Shown here in pieces: positions 18,405 to 27,020 of a DNA stretch of 50,977 nucleotides (its first letter is position 1; each line of letters begins with the position of its first letter). Both the position numbers and the translations under genes were made by a program. Location of the stretch: IMG/VR virus record IMGVR_UViG_3300024974_000003, positions 1 through 50,977 of that record; one strand, written 5' to 3'. The notes beneath the pieces were generated by a model. It ran no database searches, had not been told where the DNA came from, and saw only the letters and a list, made by a program, of their open reading frames with translations. Source of the stretch: a virus.

Positions 18405-20624
18405 ATGAAAAGAGTACTTATTTTCTTGCTGCTAACGATGAGTTTAGCAATGACGGCACAAACGACACCGTCGTATTCTAATGTTAAATTGACAAAGTTA
18501 CCCGTAGGTAATTTACACGACAGCGTGGTTCTGACCAATGGCAGCACCAAGTTGTTGAAGTTTTTGCCTGTTTCTCAAATAAAAGGCACAACGAATTTAG
18601 ATTATACGGCAAGTCCTACAGGTGGAACGGTATTTTCTAGCACCGGAAATGATGCGGTTTTACCATTGGCAACCACAACGAATGCTGGTTTATTATCGCC
18701 AACTGATAAAGGTCAAATAAACGAAATCGACGCCATAAAAAGCCAAATAAACCCAAACACTTATGTAGTTACGGATGCTGGAAGCTCACTTGTAATCAAT
18801 GATTTTACTTTAAATGCTGGTTGGTCTTGGAAAATAAATAACGTTACTAATACCAATGCTTCGCCAGTTGTTATTACTATACCGTTGGCAAATTCTGGGT
18901 ATCAAAGAATAGATTTAATTGTTTTGAACGCCTCAAATACAGCTGTAAGAGTTGTGGGAACTGAAAGCGCTGGAACGGCTGCATCGCCAACAATACCTGT
19001 CAATACCATTGCGATAGCTTCTATATTTAGTGATTCTACGGTTCACACGCCTGTTATTCCTAAACCTCGTTATCCGGTTACGCAATTTTTGAGGAATGGA
19101 GTTACGGATTATTCTCCGAGTGAGGATGTGGTGTATGATGCTTTGGCTTTGAAGAAAAATATTTCAACCGGAAACAACTACAAATGGGAAACTACAAATG
19201 CAACAGGAAATTTACAAGAAACTACGGTAACACCGAGTAGAGCAGTTGCAACAGATGCAAATGGATTGCCAACAGCAAGCTCAACCACAGCGACTGAATT
19301 AGGATATGTTAATGGAGTTACAAGTGCAATTCAAACTCAATTAAATACCAAACTATCTTCTTTCGGTTCAGTTACTACAAACTATCTCCCAAAAGTAACA
19401 GGTACGAATGTTTTTGGAAATAGTAGAATTTTCGATACAGGAACGTTCTTAGGAATTGGAACGGTCAATGCGCCTACAAAAGATTTGACGCTTGGGAATC
19501 AGTCAAATAAAGAAATAGGGGTAGAGCGAAGTGAAAGTACTATAAACGGAAGAGATTTGATTTTATCATCAGGAACTACGGTTAATTATGCACTTTCTAC
19601 TGATTATGTTAATACGTCTCCAGATGCTTTTTGGCATAAATCTTTGTCTTTTAACGTTAATGGTAATCTATATTCTACAGTAGCGAACGGGGGTAACGGA
19701 GGGGTTTATGTGCAAACGGGTGCGACAGGTACTAGTTCACGTATTTATGGCGGAATTGCGCAGGTCGGAACTATTGCTTCTTCAAGCGTGAGCGGAGATA
19801 TATATATATCTGGATTATCCGTTCCAGATATATATATATCTACGAACGGAGGTACAGCATTTAATTCTTTGAACACTGGAATGGTAATGAGTTATTTATA
19901 CGCAGATTTTAATAATAATATATACGGAACAAGAGGAAATAGTTTAATATACAAAAGAACCAACAATAGTGGTTCGTTTAATTCCTTATCTGGAATTACA
20001 GCAAGAAACTATGAAATTGTATTAGTACACCCAAATGGAAATATATACTCTACTGTATCGGGTATTGGAGATGTTTATATGCAAACCAATGGAGCCGGAG
20101 ATTTCAACCCATTAGGACTACCTTCTAGAGCATATACATCTGGAACAATAACTCCAAATGGAAATGTTTATTTAGTTTCAAGCGGAGTTACATATTTACA
20201 AACTGACGGAACTGGAGCCTTTATAGCGCAGGGTAGTCTTAGTAATCACCCTTTTACTTCTTTAGTTACCGATACCGTAGGTAACATTTACGGGACTGAT
20301 GGAGCCAATTGTCAATGTGGAGGTTTATGGAAGTTAAATTTATTCGCAAGCGGAACAGCTAATCTTAACGGAGGAACTTTAACACTTAAAGCCGGAACAG
20401 GGAAAGGAACTGGTTCTTCGAAAATACAATTTATTACAGGGCAAAAAACCACTTCTGGAACAAATATGCAGATTGAAACTGTTAGAGGTAGTTTTAATGA
20501 AAAAGGTAATTTTAATATAACTACTTGTCCTGTTTATTCTGACAATACCGATGCTATAAGTAACGGACTTATTGTAGGGGATTTTTATAGAACTTCCACA
20601 GGGGTGTTAATGATAGTATATTAA
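18405..20624 (+). CDS. Tail-fibre-like protein with signal peptide and propeller-like repeats
   Basis: A 739-residue protein with a clear N-terminal Sec signal (MKRVLIFLLLTMSLAMTAQ), unusual for a virion protein. Residues 30-360 carry fibre-like repeats with threonine/alanine-rich segments. About residues 415-640 hold six imperfect repeats of about 35-40 residues, each with a GNIY or DIYIS strand followed by a QTNGAGDF-like turn, as in a beta-propeller or adhesin. The last 90 residues (ending FYRTSTGVLMIVY) recur at the end of the next gene. It may be a fibre delivered to the envelope or a secreted surface adhesin. Confidence 0.7.
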   Translation: MKRVLIFLLLTMSLAMTAQTTPSYSNVKLTKLPVGNLHDSVVLTNGSTKLLKFLPVSQIKGTTNLDYTASPTGGTVFSSTGNDAVLPLATTTNAGLLSPTDKGQINEIDAIKSQINPNTYVVTDAGSSLVINDFTLNAGWSWKINNVTNTNASPVVITIPLANSGYQRIDLIVLNASNTAVRVVGTESAGTAASPTIPVNTIAIASIFSDSTVHTPVIPKPRYPVTQFLRNGVTDYSPSEDVVYDALALKKNISTGNNYKWETTNATGNLQETTVTPSRAVATDANGLPTASSTTATELGYVNGVTSAIQTQLNTKLSSFGSVTTNYLPKVTGTNVFGNSRIFDTGTFLGIGTVNAPTKDLTLGNQSNKEIGVERSESTINGRDLILSSGTTVNYALSTDYVNTSPDAFWHKSLSFNVNGNLYSTVANGGNGGVYVQTGATGTSSRIYGGIAQVGTIASSSVSGDIYISGLSVPDIYISTNGGTAFNSLNTGMVMSYLYADFNNNIYGTRGNSLIYKRTNNSGSFNSLSGITARNYEIVLVHPNGNIYSTVSGIGDVYMQTNGAGDFNPLGLPSRAYTSGTITPNGNVYLVSSGVTYLQTDGTGAFIAQGSLSNHPFTSLVTDTVGNIYGTDGANCQCGGLWKLNLFASGTANLNGGTLTLKAGTGKGTGSSKIQFITGQKTTSGTNMQIETVRGSFNEKGNFNITTCPVYSDNTDAISNGLIVGDFYRTSTGVLMIVY
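19796..19841 (+). repeat. Two identical 16-bp AT palindromes in the fibre gene
   Basis: The palindrome AGATATATATATATCT occurs twice, at 19796-19811 and 19826-19841, exactly 30 bases apart. Both encode DIYIS. The alternating AT tract could slip by two bases, which would break the frame. Confidence 0.8.
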
Positions 20625-20625
20625 A

Positions 20626-21330
20626 ATGAAAAAGTTATTTATATTATTAATATTTCCAGCCATTCTTTTTTCTCAATCTAATTTTAGGTTAAACGATAAA
20701 GAATATTTCACTACTGCAATAGTATTAGACCCCAACGCTTCTATCAAGGAGCGTGGGGTTAATGTAGGGGCAGAGATTGAATATGTAGGTGTTTTCTACG
20801 TTAAAGCCTCCGTGACTAATTTCGAGGTCTTAAAAGACGGATATACGGATGTTACTGGTTCTGCTGGTTTGTCTTTTACTTCTGGATATTTTAATAAAAT
20901 CAGATATTACGCTGGTGGTACTGGTAGTTTTGTCACTGTAGCTAATACTGGTTCTATGGGATTATCTTGGTACGGTTCTGCTATGGGGTTTTTGCTTGAT
21001 GGTAGTATGTATATAAGTAATGGCGCTAATGTTTACTTACAGTCATCGCCGGGAGTTGGTACTGCAAATCTTAATGGTGGAGCTTATAAGATTTATTCAG
21101 GCACAGGAAAGGGCGTTGGTTCATCTAACATTGAATTTTGGACAGGACAAAAACTTGCAAGTGGTACAGATATGCAAGCAGAAACCCTTCGATTAAAAAT
21201 CGATAACGAAGGATATATAACAGCTACAACGATGCCAGTATATGCAGATAATACAGCGGCTTTAGCAGGAGGTTTGACAACAGGTAAATTCTATCGAACA
21301 CCAACAGGAACTTTAATGATAGTTTACTAA
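20626..21330 (+). CDS. Chimeric secreted protein: OMP-like N-terminus and fibre C-terminus
   Basis: A 234-residue protein with a signal peptide (MKKLFILLIFPAILFSQ). Residues 18-85 (NFRLNDKEYFTTAIVLDP on) match the mature start of the next gene product. Residues 140-234 match the C-terminal 90 residues of the fibre-like gene before it, with the shared words TANLNGG, GTGKG, SGTDMQ and a final LMIVY. It therefore joins parts of both neighbours, probably by recombination. The mosaic could be a surface protein carrying a fibre tip or a decaying duplicate. It starts one base after the preceding stop. Confidence 0.7.
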   Translation: MKKLFILLIFPAILFSQSNFRLNDKEYFTTAIVLDPNASIKERGVNVGAEIEYVGVFYVKASVTNFEVLKDGYTDVTGSAGLSFTSGYFNKIRYYAGGTGSFVTVANTGSMGLSWYGSAMGFLLDGSMYISNGANVYLQSSPGVGTANLNGGAYKIYSGTGKGVGSSNIEFWTGQKLASGTDMQAETLRLKIDNEGYITATTMPVYADNTAALAGGLTTGKFYRTPTGTLMIVY

Positions 21331-21815
21331 TGAAAAACCTAATCCTATTATTACTAATCACTTCATTTGCTTTTGCTCAAAGTCAATTTCGTTTGAATAC
21401 GACAGAGTTTCAGCAATTTTCAGTAGCGGTTGACCCTTGCGCTTCAATTAGGGAAAACGGCTTGCATATAGGAATTGAAGTCGAGAATATCAGGAGTTTA
21501 TACGAGCGGTTTTCAATTACCAATTTTGCTGCCTTGAAAAACGGCTATACTGATTTTGTGGGAAGTTTTGGTTTGAGTTTTACACGTGGTATGTGGGAGA
21601 AAACAAGATTCTATTCTGGAATAAGATTAGGAGTTATTGCCCGAAATGGTGGACATCCATTGTTTGGTTATGAATGTGGGATTGACACTAATTTATGCAA
21701 GAATGTCAGCATTGGATTAAGAGCATACAGGGATTACCGCTCCGATATGGAATTTAATGATGGTGTGAACCAGTGGCGAAATAATGGATTGGTACGATTG
21801 AGTTTTAAGTTTTAG
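21330..21815 (+). CDS. Secreted, probably outer-membrane-type beta protein
   Basis: A 161-residue protein with signal peptide MKNLILLLLITSFAFAQ. The mature part alternates hydrophobic and polar residues in beta strands (NGLHIGIEVENI, GYTDFVGSFGLSFT, SIGLRAYRDYR) and ends LVRLSFKF with a terminal aromatic, as outer membrane barrels do. The N-terminal half is also present in the preceding gene product. It may alter the host surface to block superinfection, but this is inference; no phage family is recognised. The start overlaps the previous stop by one base. Confidence 0.65.
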   Translation: MKNLILLLLITSFAFAQSQFRLNTTEFQQFSVAVDPCASIRENGLHIGIEVENIRSLYERFSITNFAALKNGYTDFVGSFGLSFTRGMWEKTRFYSGIRLGVIARNGGHPLFGYECGIDTNLCKNVSIGLRAYRDYRSDMEFNDGVNQWRNNGLVRLSFKF

Positions 21816-21820
21816 AAACG

Positions 21821-22066
21821 ATGAAAAAATATTTTCTAATACTATTCACAACGGTATGCTTCGGGCAAAGTAGCATAGTAGCATCAGGAAACTCAACCTA
21901 CACAATTGGAGAAACATTTCCGATTATGCAAACGGATATGAAAGATGTAGAAGTTAGTTTGAGTGTGCCTAAATGGGAAGTGCCAATTGAAAAGCCGAAA
22001 GCAATTATTAAGAAAAAATCAGGTTGGCAAAAATTCTTTGAAGCAATTAAAAACTTGTTCAAATGA
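21821..22066 (+). CDS. Small secreted protein with amphipathic basic C-terminus
   Basis: An 81-residue protein with a signal peptide (MKKYFLILFTTVCFGQ). It ends in a lysine-rich stretch and a cationic amphipathic helix (SGWQKFFEAIKNLFK). It lies just before the lysis genes. A periplasmic role in lysis or membrane interaction is possible, but no family is recognised. The cysteine before the predicted cleavage site is not in a clear lipobox. Confidence 0.6.
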   Translation: MKKYFLILFTTVCFGQSSIVASGNSTYTIGETFPIMQTDMKDVEVSLSVPKWEVPIEKPKAIIKKKSGWQKFFEAIKNLFK

Positions 22067-22218
22067 CACAAGAAGATGTTTACATAGAAGCACGGCCATA
22101 CACATTGAAAGATTTCGCCAAAAAACTAAATAAACGAGATAGAGAATTTCTTTTTGAATTGCTCAAACAATATTACAAAGACGGTTTTAAAAACTGTTTC
22201 AAGATGCTTACAAAATAA
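22063..22218 (+). CDS. Small hypothetical protein
   Basis: A 51-residue open frame whose ATG overlaps the stop of the preceding gene (ATGA). It starts MTQEDVYIEARPYTLKDFAK and consists of two charged helices with a basic end. There is no membrane segment. It sits between the secreted genes and a small hydrophobic gene and may be cotranscribed. Function is unknown. Confidence 0.6.
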   Translation: MTQEDVYIEARPYTLKDFAKKLNKRDREFLFELLKQYYKDGFKNCFKMLTK

Positions 22219-22241
22219 TATAAACTTTAAACACAATAATT

Positions 22242-22415
22242 ATGAAAAATTGGAAAACAACGTCAGCAGGAATAGCAATGATAGCTGGTGGAATTGTAGG
22301 ATTGTATTTTGCAATCACAACAGGCAATGTTACCGAGGTGACATTAACATCAACCATCGCCACTATTCTTGGTGGAATAGGTTTGATTTTTGGTGCCGAT
22401 GCGCCAGCAGCTTAA
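22242..22415 (+). CDS. Small two-helix membrane protein, holin candidate
   Basis: A 57-residue protein with two hydrophobic segments (GIAMIAGGIVGLYFAI and TIATILGGIGLIFGA) separated by a short polar loop. This size and hairpin topology fit a class II-type holin, and it precedes another membrane protein and the endolysin. Holins set lysis timing by permeabilising the inner membrane. An overlapping longer frame at 22154-22462 has poor composition and is rejected. Confidence 0.6.
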   Translation: MKNWKTTSAGIAMIAGGIVGLYFAITTGNVTEVTLTSTIATILGGIGLIFGADAPAA

Positions 22416-22423
22416 AACTAATA

Positions 22424-22447
22424 GGGCGTGAGAAATTGCGCCTTTAT
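22424..22447 (+). terminator. Weak hairpin after the small membrane gene
   Basis: GGCG and CGCC arms separated by about ten bases are followed by TTTATTTA. It is weak and may only attenuate transcription into the next holin-like gene. Confidence 0.35.
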
Positions 22448-22473
22448 TTAAAAATTTTATAAGCCCCAATAAA

Positions 22474-22773
22474 ATGGATATAATCTACTTTTTGAAATAC
22501 ATAGGAATAGAATCACAAACTTTTATAGCTGGAATGAGCGGGGCGGTGGTTTTTTTAACAAAATCAAAGAATATGACAAGGACACAGCAATTTTTGACGG
22601 TATTGTCGGGAGGACTTTCCGCAAATTATCTAACACCGGTGGTGGCAAACTGGTTTAATCTTAACCCTTCTGTTTTGTATGGAATAGCTTTTTTGTTAGG
22701 ATACTCCGGAATGAAATCAGTCGAGTTATTGATAAATACTTTTTATAGAAAAATCAGAAAAGATGATCAATAG
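22474..22773 (+). CDS. Putative holin
   Basis: A 99-residue protein with hydrophobic segments around residues 15-28 (FIAGMSGAVVFLT), 40-60 (FLTVLSGGLSANYLTPVV) and 66-85, ending in a basic, charged tail (YRKIRKDDQ). The GGLSANYLTPVV stretch is usual in a phage holin family with three helices. It overlaps the endolysin start by 11 bases, the classical holin-endolysin arrangement. Together with the smaller two-helix protein upstream it may form a holin/antiholin pair. Confidence 0.7.
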   Translation: MDIIYFLKYIGIESQTFIAGMSGAVVFLTKSKNMTRTQQFLTVLSGGLSANYLTPVVANWFNLNPSVLYGIAFLLGYSGMKSVELLINTFYRKIRKDDQ

Positions 22774-23359
22774 AAAATCAACTTTCGATAATATTCGAAA
22801 ATCATTTGGCAAACTGAATACAAATCAGGTTGAAGGCTTCACGGCTATTTTTGATGAATGGGAAGCTTCTGAACACGATGATTTGCGATGGTTGGCTTAT
22901 ATGCTGGCGACTGCTTGGCACGAAACAGCAAAAACGATGCAACCTATCGAAGAATACGGCAAAGGTCGCAAAAGAAAGTATGGTCAGAAAGTAAAAATGT
23001 CGGGTGTTGGATATTCAACTCCTAATCAAATATTTTACGGACGTGGATTTGTGCAATTGACTTGGTACGAGAATTATCAATTAATGGGAAGATTAATTGG
23101 AGTTGATTTATTGAACCATCCAGAGCTTGCACTTATACTGCAAAATGCAATCAAAATAATGTTTGAAGGAATGACAAAAGGAGCATCTTCTTTTGGAGAT
23201 TTCACAGGAAAATGTCTTGAAATCTATTTCAATGAAACTACCGATAATCCTGTAGGTGCAAGGAAAATAATTAATGGAATCGATAAAGCGGGTACAATTG
23301 CCGGTTATCATAATTTGTTTTTAACGTCAATAATTAAAACAACAAATGAATTATCTTAA
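22763..23359 (+). CDS. Endolysin, glycoside hydrolase family 19-like
   Basis: A 198-residue protein with the GH19/chitinase-like lysozyme pattern: AYMLATAWHET with a candidate catalytic E54, PIEEYGKG shortly after, the YGRGFVQLTWYENY signature at about 92-105, and a NPVGARKIINGID region. Such enzymes cut the glycan strands of peptidoglycan. No signal peptide is present, so export depends on the holin. It lies between the holin and spanin-like gene. Confidence 0.85.
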   Translation: MINRKSTFDNIRKSFGKLNTNQVEGFTAIFDEWEASEHDDLRWLAYMLATAWHETAKTMQPIEEYGKGRKRKYGQKVKMSGVGYSTPNQIFYGRGFVQLTWYENYQLMGRLIGVDLLNHPELALILQNAIKIMFEGMTKGASSFGDFTGKCLEIYFNETTDNPVGARKIINGIDKAGTIAGYHNLFLTSIIKTTNELS

Positions 23360-23951
23360 TTACATAAAATACGGAATAATACTGATCCTGGTGTGTGCCG
23401 GAATTTGGTTTGTAAAAGATTATCTCGACAAATCAGAATTCAAAAAAGATACTGAAGCTAATGATTTATCAAACGCTAGATTTGATTCTTTACGAGTGAA
23501 AACATTGATTTTTACCGACAAACAAATGATGGCCGCTTTGAAGCAGAATGACGATTACAAAGCTTTGCTGAAAGAAAATAATATCAAGCTTAACCGTGTC
23601 ACTTCGGTAATGAATCATTTATTGAAGTATCGAGATACAACAATTGTAAATACTGATTTATCAAGTGTTTTGGCTGCCATAAATTCAAAAGAAAATATTG
23701 TGATTCCAATAAAAGACAGTACGGCTTGTTTAGTCATAAAAGGAAATATCAATTATCAAAATGGTATTTTAGGTTTGAATATTACAGATCGGATATTTTC
23801 AGGAAACACAACCGCTATTGGTTATTGGGAAAGAAGGCCTTGGAGTTTTCTTGGCATCAAGACCAGATTTTTAGGCAAAAAACAAGGAACCGTTAAACTG
23901 ATTGATAAATGTGGCGAAAGTAGAATTATAAATATTGAAGAAAATAAATAG
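23346..23951 (+). CDS. Spanin-like membrane-anchored protein
   Basis: A 201-residue protein with one N-terminal membrane segment (YGIILILVCAGIWFVKDYL) and a following helical region with charged repeats, then a beta domain ending with WERRPWSFLGIKTRF and an RKYG-like basic end. This is an inner-membrane spanin-like layout, though the C-terminal domain is larger than usual. The start overlaps the endolysin stop by 14 bases, which supports a lysis role. Confidence 0.6.
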   Translation: MNYLNYIKYGIILILVCAGIWFVKDYLDKSEFKKDTEANDLSNARFDSLRVKTLIFTDKQMMAALKQNDDYKALLKENNIKLNRVTSVMNHLLKYRDTTIVNTDLSSVLAAINSKENIVIPIKDSTACLVIKGNINYQNGILGLNITDRIFSGNTTAIGYWERRPWSFLGIKTRFLGKKQGTVKLIDKCGESRIINIEENK

Positions 23952-23972
23952 CTTAATCTAAAATCAAACAAA

Positions 23973-24311
23973 ATGTCAATACCAAAAGCGTTTGCAGATC
24001 ACAAAAAAGGCACAACTTGGGATGGTGCTGAATTTATAATTACTGAAACCGACGATAATGGAACTATTATTCCTAAGAATTTAACTGGAGTTGGCATTTT
24101 GGCACAGTTCAAAGTAAACAATAGTACTATTTTCGAATTCAAAAATAGTGACAATACTATTTTAGTGCCAACACCAACAAATGGAAGATTACTTTTCAAT
24201 TCAAGAGTAATGAATGTGCCTGCTAATACGTATTATTTTGATGTGATTTTAACATTAACTAATGGCGAAATTGAAGCAATTCCAACACATAGCTGGACTA
24301 TTTTTAAATAA
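23973..24311 (+). CDS. Tail appendage protein, BppU-N-like domain
   Basis: A 112-residue beta-sandwich-like protein: TTWDGAEFIITETDDNG, then FKVNNSTIFEFKNSDN, and a terminal ANTYYFDVILTLTNGEI-SWTIFK pattern. This order resembles small baseplate N-terminal domains such as BppU-N that anchor receptor-binding proteins. No signal peptide. It starts the second adhesin cluster, after the lysis genes. Confidence 0.5.
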   Translation: MSIPKAFADHKKGTTWDGAEFIITETDDNGTIIPKNLTGVGILAQFKVNNSTIFEFKNSDNTILVPTPTNGRLLFNSRVMNVPANTYYFDVILTLTNGEIEAIPTHSWTIFK

Positions 24312-24313
24312 TT

Positions 24314-24685
24314 ATGGAAGTAACGATAAACCAAACGGTAAAAAGGTATGATGTTGTCGTAAATGAAACGACAAAGCAAATTAATGTCAATATCATAAAC
24401 CAGAAAAAACAAACTTCTGTTATTATTTCGCCTTTAGGCAAAAGAGGATTCAAGGGAGAACCGAGTGTTTATACAGATATTGAATTAGCAGTTACACAAG
24501 ACGATCAAACACAATTCAATATATTTTCAGAGCCAACAATACAATCTAATCTTTTTATAAATGACAGCATTTATTTTAAAGATAAAAGTTACCAAATTCA
24601 AAATATATCCGGAAACTGGAAACTGATTTGGTTAGACGAATTTCAATTAAAAACAACTGATTTATTAATATTTAGAAAAATATAG
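24314..24685 (+). CDS. Tail fibre-associated protein
   Basis: A 123-residue protein with beta-rich N-terminal repeats (MEVTINQTVKRYDVVVNE), a short collagen-like GKRGFKGEPS and a beta C-terminus. It has no signal peptide and is three bases after the preceding gene. It probably belongs to the fibre set. Confidence 0.5.
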   Translation: MEVTINQTVKRYDVVVNETTKQINVNIINQKKQTSVIISPLGKRGFKGEPSVYTDIELAVTQDDQTQFNIFSEPTIQSNLFINDSIYFKDKSYQIQNISGNWKLIWLDEFQLKTTDLLIFRKI

Positions 24686-24690
24686 AAACT

Positions 24691-25476
24691 ATGCAAGACG
24701 GAAAACAAATCAAAGACGGAACAATTACCGAAGCTAAAATGGCAGCCTTGCCAACAACTCCTTCAGGTGCAAACTCGCCAGCAAGTAAAACCTATGTTGA
24801 TACTCAACTAGCGCAATCCATCAACAACCAAGATTGGAAAGCATCAGTTAGAGCAGCATCAGCAACGAATATAGTTGTAGCTTCTCCAGGCGCAACAATT
24901 GGAGGTGTATCTATGAATACAAGTGACCGTGTGTTATTATATGGACAATCTACAGGATCACAAAACTGGATTTACATTTGGAACGGAGCAGCTACTCCAA
25001 TGACAAGAGCAACGGATTCTGATGGAAATTCAGAAGTAACTCCACAAGCGGCTGTTTCTGTCGAAGAAGGAACTGATGCCAATAAATCGTTTAGAATTAC
25101 AAATACGGGCGCCATAATTGTTGGAACAACTGCTATTGTAGTATCAAACTTTGTAACGCTTACAAGTGCAAATCCAAGTACAAGCAATAAGTTTATGACA
25201 GCAAGTGTCACCACAGCTGATGGTGATGTGGCTTGTGCAACCGGAATGGTTTCTACTCCAAACGGTGGAAGTTTTGTTGAAGTAATTGTAAATGGGGATA
25301 AGCCAGAAATAGGCAACGGTGTTAAAACTAAAGACTGTTATTTCAGTGGAGATTCAGGAGCAACGGCTAGAGCTTTCAATGCAATTATTACAGCAGATAA
25401 ATTGTATTGGAATGGTAGTATTGCAGGCTATCAATTAGCCATAACCGATAAAGTTTCATTTGAATACAACGTATAA
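24691..25476 (+). CDS. Tail fibre protein
   Basis: A 261-residue protein that begins with MQDGKQIKDGTITEAKMAAL and a short SPASKTYVDTQL helix used in trimeric fibres. A DWKASVRAASATNIVVA region and SDRVLLYGQ motif follow, usual in phage fibre receptor modules. The C-terminus is beta-rich. It shares the start motif (DGKQ[I/V]K) with the small gene after it, so a fibre N-terminal cassette has been duplicated. Confidence 0.7.
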   Translation: MQDGKQIKDGTITEAKMAALPTTPSGANSPASKTYVDTQLAQSINNQDWKASVRAASATNIVVASPGATIGGVSMNTSDRVLLYGQSTGSQNWIYIWNGAATPMTRATDSDGNSEVTPQAAVSVEEGTDANKSFRITNTGAIIVGTTAIVVSNFVTLTSANPSTSNKFMTASVTTADGDVACATGMVSTPNGGSFVEVIVNGDKPEIGNGVKTKDCYFSGDSGATARAFNAIITADKLYWNGSIAGYQLAITDKVSFEYNV

Positions 25477-25628
25477 TGACGGACGGAAAACAAGTTAAAA
25501 ATAAAGCCAACCCAACAGGAACTGGAAAGTTCCTGAATGAGTCAGGACAATATGAAACGCCTCCAAGTGCTGGAGGTGGTTTGTCTTATTTAAAAGTAAG
25601 ACGTTTGCGAACCATTTTAAATAATTAA
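25476..25628 (+). CDS. Short protein with fibre-like N-terminus
   Basis: A 50-residue open frame starting in the stop of the fibre gene (TAATG). It begins MTDGKQVKNK, like the preceding fibre, then becomes glycine-rich and ends with a basic SYLKVRRLRTILNN. Either a small adaptor or the remnant of a longer fibre gene. Confidence 0.55.
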   Translation: MTDGKQVKNKANPTGTGKFLNESGQYETPPSAGGGLSYLKVRRLRTILNN

Positions 25629-25632
25629 CCCT

Positions 25633-26802
25633 ATGCAATTAGTATTATCGTCCACAACCAAAACTTTAGAAATTGAAACATCAATTGCAGGAAGTATTCA
25701 CGTTGAAGTTTGCTATTCTGATATTACAGATGCTGACGCTTCTAATCCAGCAGATGCGGAATATGCAATTTCAACTGCTACTACTACTACAATAGTAGCA
25801 GCTCCAGCAGCTTCAACTTCTCGAAAAATTCAATATTTAAATGTTTTTAATAATGGAGTTACTCAAGCTATAAAATTAAAAAAAGACATTTCCGGAACAG
25901 AATATATTTTGCTTAAATGTACTTTGCAAAATGGAGAAGCTTTGCGAATTGTCAATGATAAAATAACTGTTATTGATGCTTCAGGACGTGAAAAACAGCA
26001 AAACTCAGAACAAAATAATGAGATAGGTGAATCTCGAAGTATTTTCAAAGTAGGAACAGTCCCAGAAGCTGCTGGTGTTATTTATTGTTTTTCTAAAGAT
26101 ACTGGTTTTCCTGGTGCGTGGGCTCCTGGAACTCCCGGAGTAAATGGTCGTAATACAGACGGAACTCAAGCTGCTGATGTAGGTTGTATGAATGTAGGAA
26201 ATCCAGCAAGTGGAGCTTGGTATTTACGAGATGGTAATATTGTAGGCACACAAACAGGCCAGTTTATAATAGCTGATATTTTATGGATAAACACAGGGTT
26301 AGTCGTCACAACATTAACAGCACAAACATTTACGCAGCCAACACTTCCTGCAAGAGATAACAATGGAGCGACAAATGGCGATGGAATTCAAGCAGGTGTT
26401 TTGGTAACTACAGTTACTACAAATGCAAGTGCAATTACTAATATGACTATGTCTTATACGAATAGCGATGGAGTATCAGGAAGAACAGCAACAATAGCTT
26501 CATTTCCTGCTACAGCCGTTGTGGGATCATTTGTAAAATTCCAACTTCAAGCAGGAGATAAAGGAGTTCGAAGTATTCAATCGGTTGCTCTTGGAACATC
26601 ATTAGTTACCGGTGCAATTAGTATTGTTTGTTTTGAAGAACTATATTCTTGCAGTAGCACAATTGCAAATGTTGGACAAGTGGCATTTGCAAAAAAATTA
26701 GATTTAAGATTGTACGATGGACATTGTTTAATTCCTTTTTGGTTTGCGTCAGGAACCGGAGCAGTTACCATAAGTGGAAATATGTATTTTGTAAATAAAT
26801 AG
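25633..26802 (+). CDS. Structural/adhesin protein
   Basis: A 389-residue protein with a beta-rich N-terminus (MQLVLSSTTKTLEIETS, then ATTTTIVAAPAASTSRKIQYL) of a type seen in many phage structural proteins, and a long glycine/alanine/threonine-rich C-terminal domain. No signal peptide, and no enzymatic motif. It closes the structural cluster and is followed by a strong terminator. Confidence 0.6.
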   Translation: MQLVLSSTTKTLEIETSIAGSIHVEVCYSDITDADASNPADAEYAISTATTTTIVAAPAASTSRKIQYLNVFNNGVTQAIKLKKDISGTEYILLKCTLQNGEALRIVNDKITVIDASGREKQQNSEQNNEIGESRSIFKVGTVPEAAGVIYCFSKDTGFPGAWAPGTPGVNGRNTDGTQAADVGCMNVGNPASGAWYLRDGNIVGTQTGQFIIADILWINTGLVVTTLTAQTFTQPTLPARDNNGATNGDGIQAGVLVTTVTTNASAITNMTMSYTNSDGVSGRTATIASFPATAVVGSFVKFQLQAGDKGVRSIQSVALGTSLVTGAISIVCFEELYSCSSTIANVGQVAFAKKLDLRLYDGHCLIPFWFASGTGAVTISGNMYFVNK

Positions 26803-26832
26803 TTTTGGTTAATTAGTTTGAATTGGGGAAGG

Positions 26833-26860
26833 AGCGCATCATAAATGATGCGCTTTTTTA
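26833..26860 (+). terminator. Strong terminator closing the late structural region
   Basis: AGCGCATCAT and ATGATGCGCT form a near-perfect stem (26833-26854), then six T residues (26854-26859). Confidence 0.85.
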
Positions 26861-26962
26861 TTTGAGTTAGTTCTAAAATGGAAACAACTGAAAACCTCGC
26901 TAACCCTTAGTGGCCAGATTTAAAAAAACTTTCGAATTTCATTAAAAATAAATGCTTTTTTG

Positions 26963-26993
26963 TTTGCAAATGATAGTAATTTGACTATCTTTG
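26963..26993 (+). promoter_or_regulatory. Promoter of the HicAB unit
   Basis: TTTG (26963-26966), a 19-base spacer and TATCTTTG (26986-26993) match the Bacteroidetes promoter exactly. Transcription would start about 20-25 bases before the ATG at 27021. Confidence 0.75.
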
Positions 26994-27020
26994 TATAGTC
27001 AATTAATAACAACAAGTTCT

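Noticed and set aside
22154-22462. 102-residue plus-strand frame rich in N, R and W
   Set aside because: It overlaps the credible 22063-22218 and 22242-22415 genes in another frame and its composition is that of a shadow frame.
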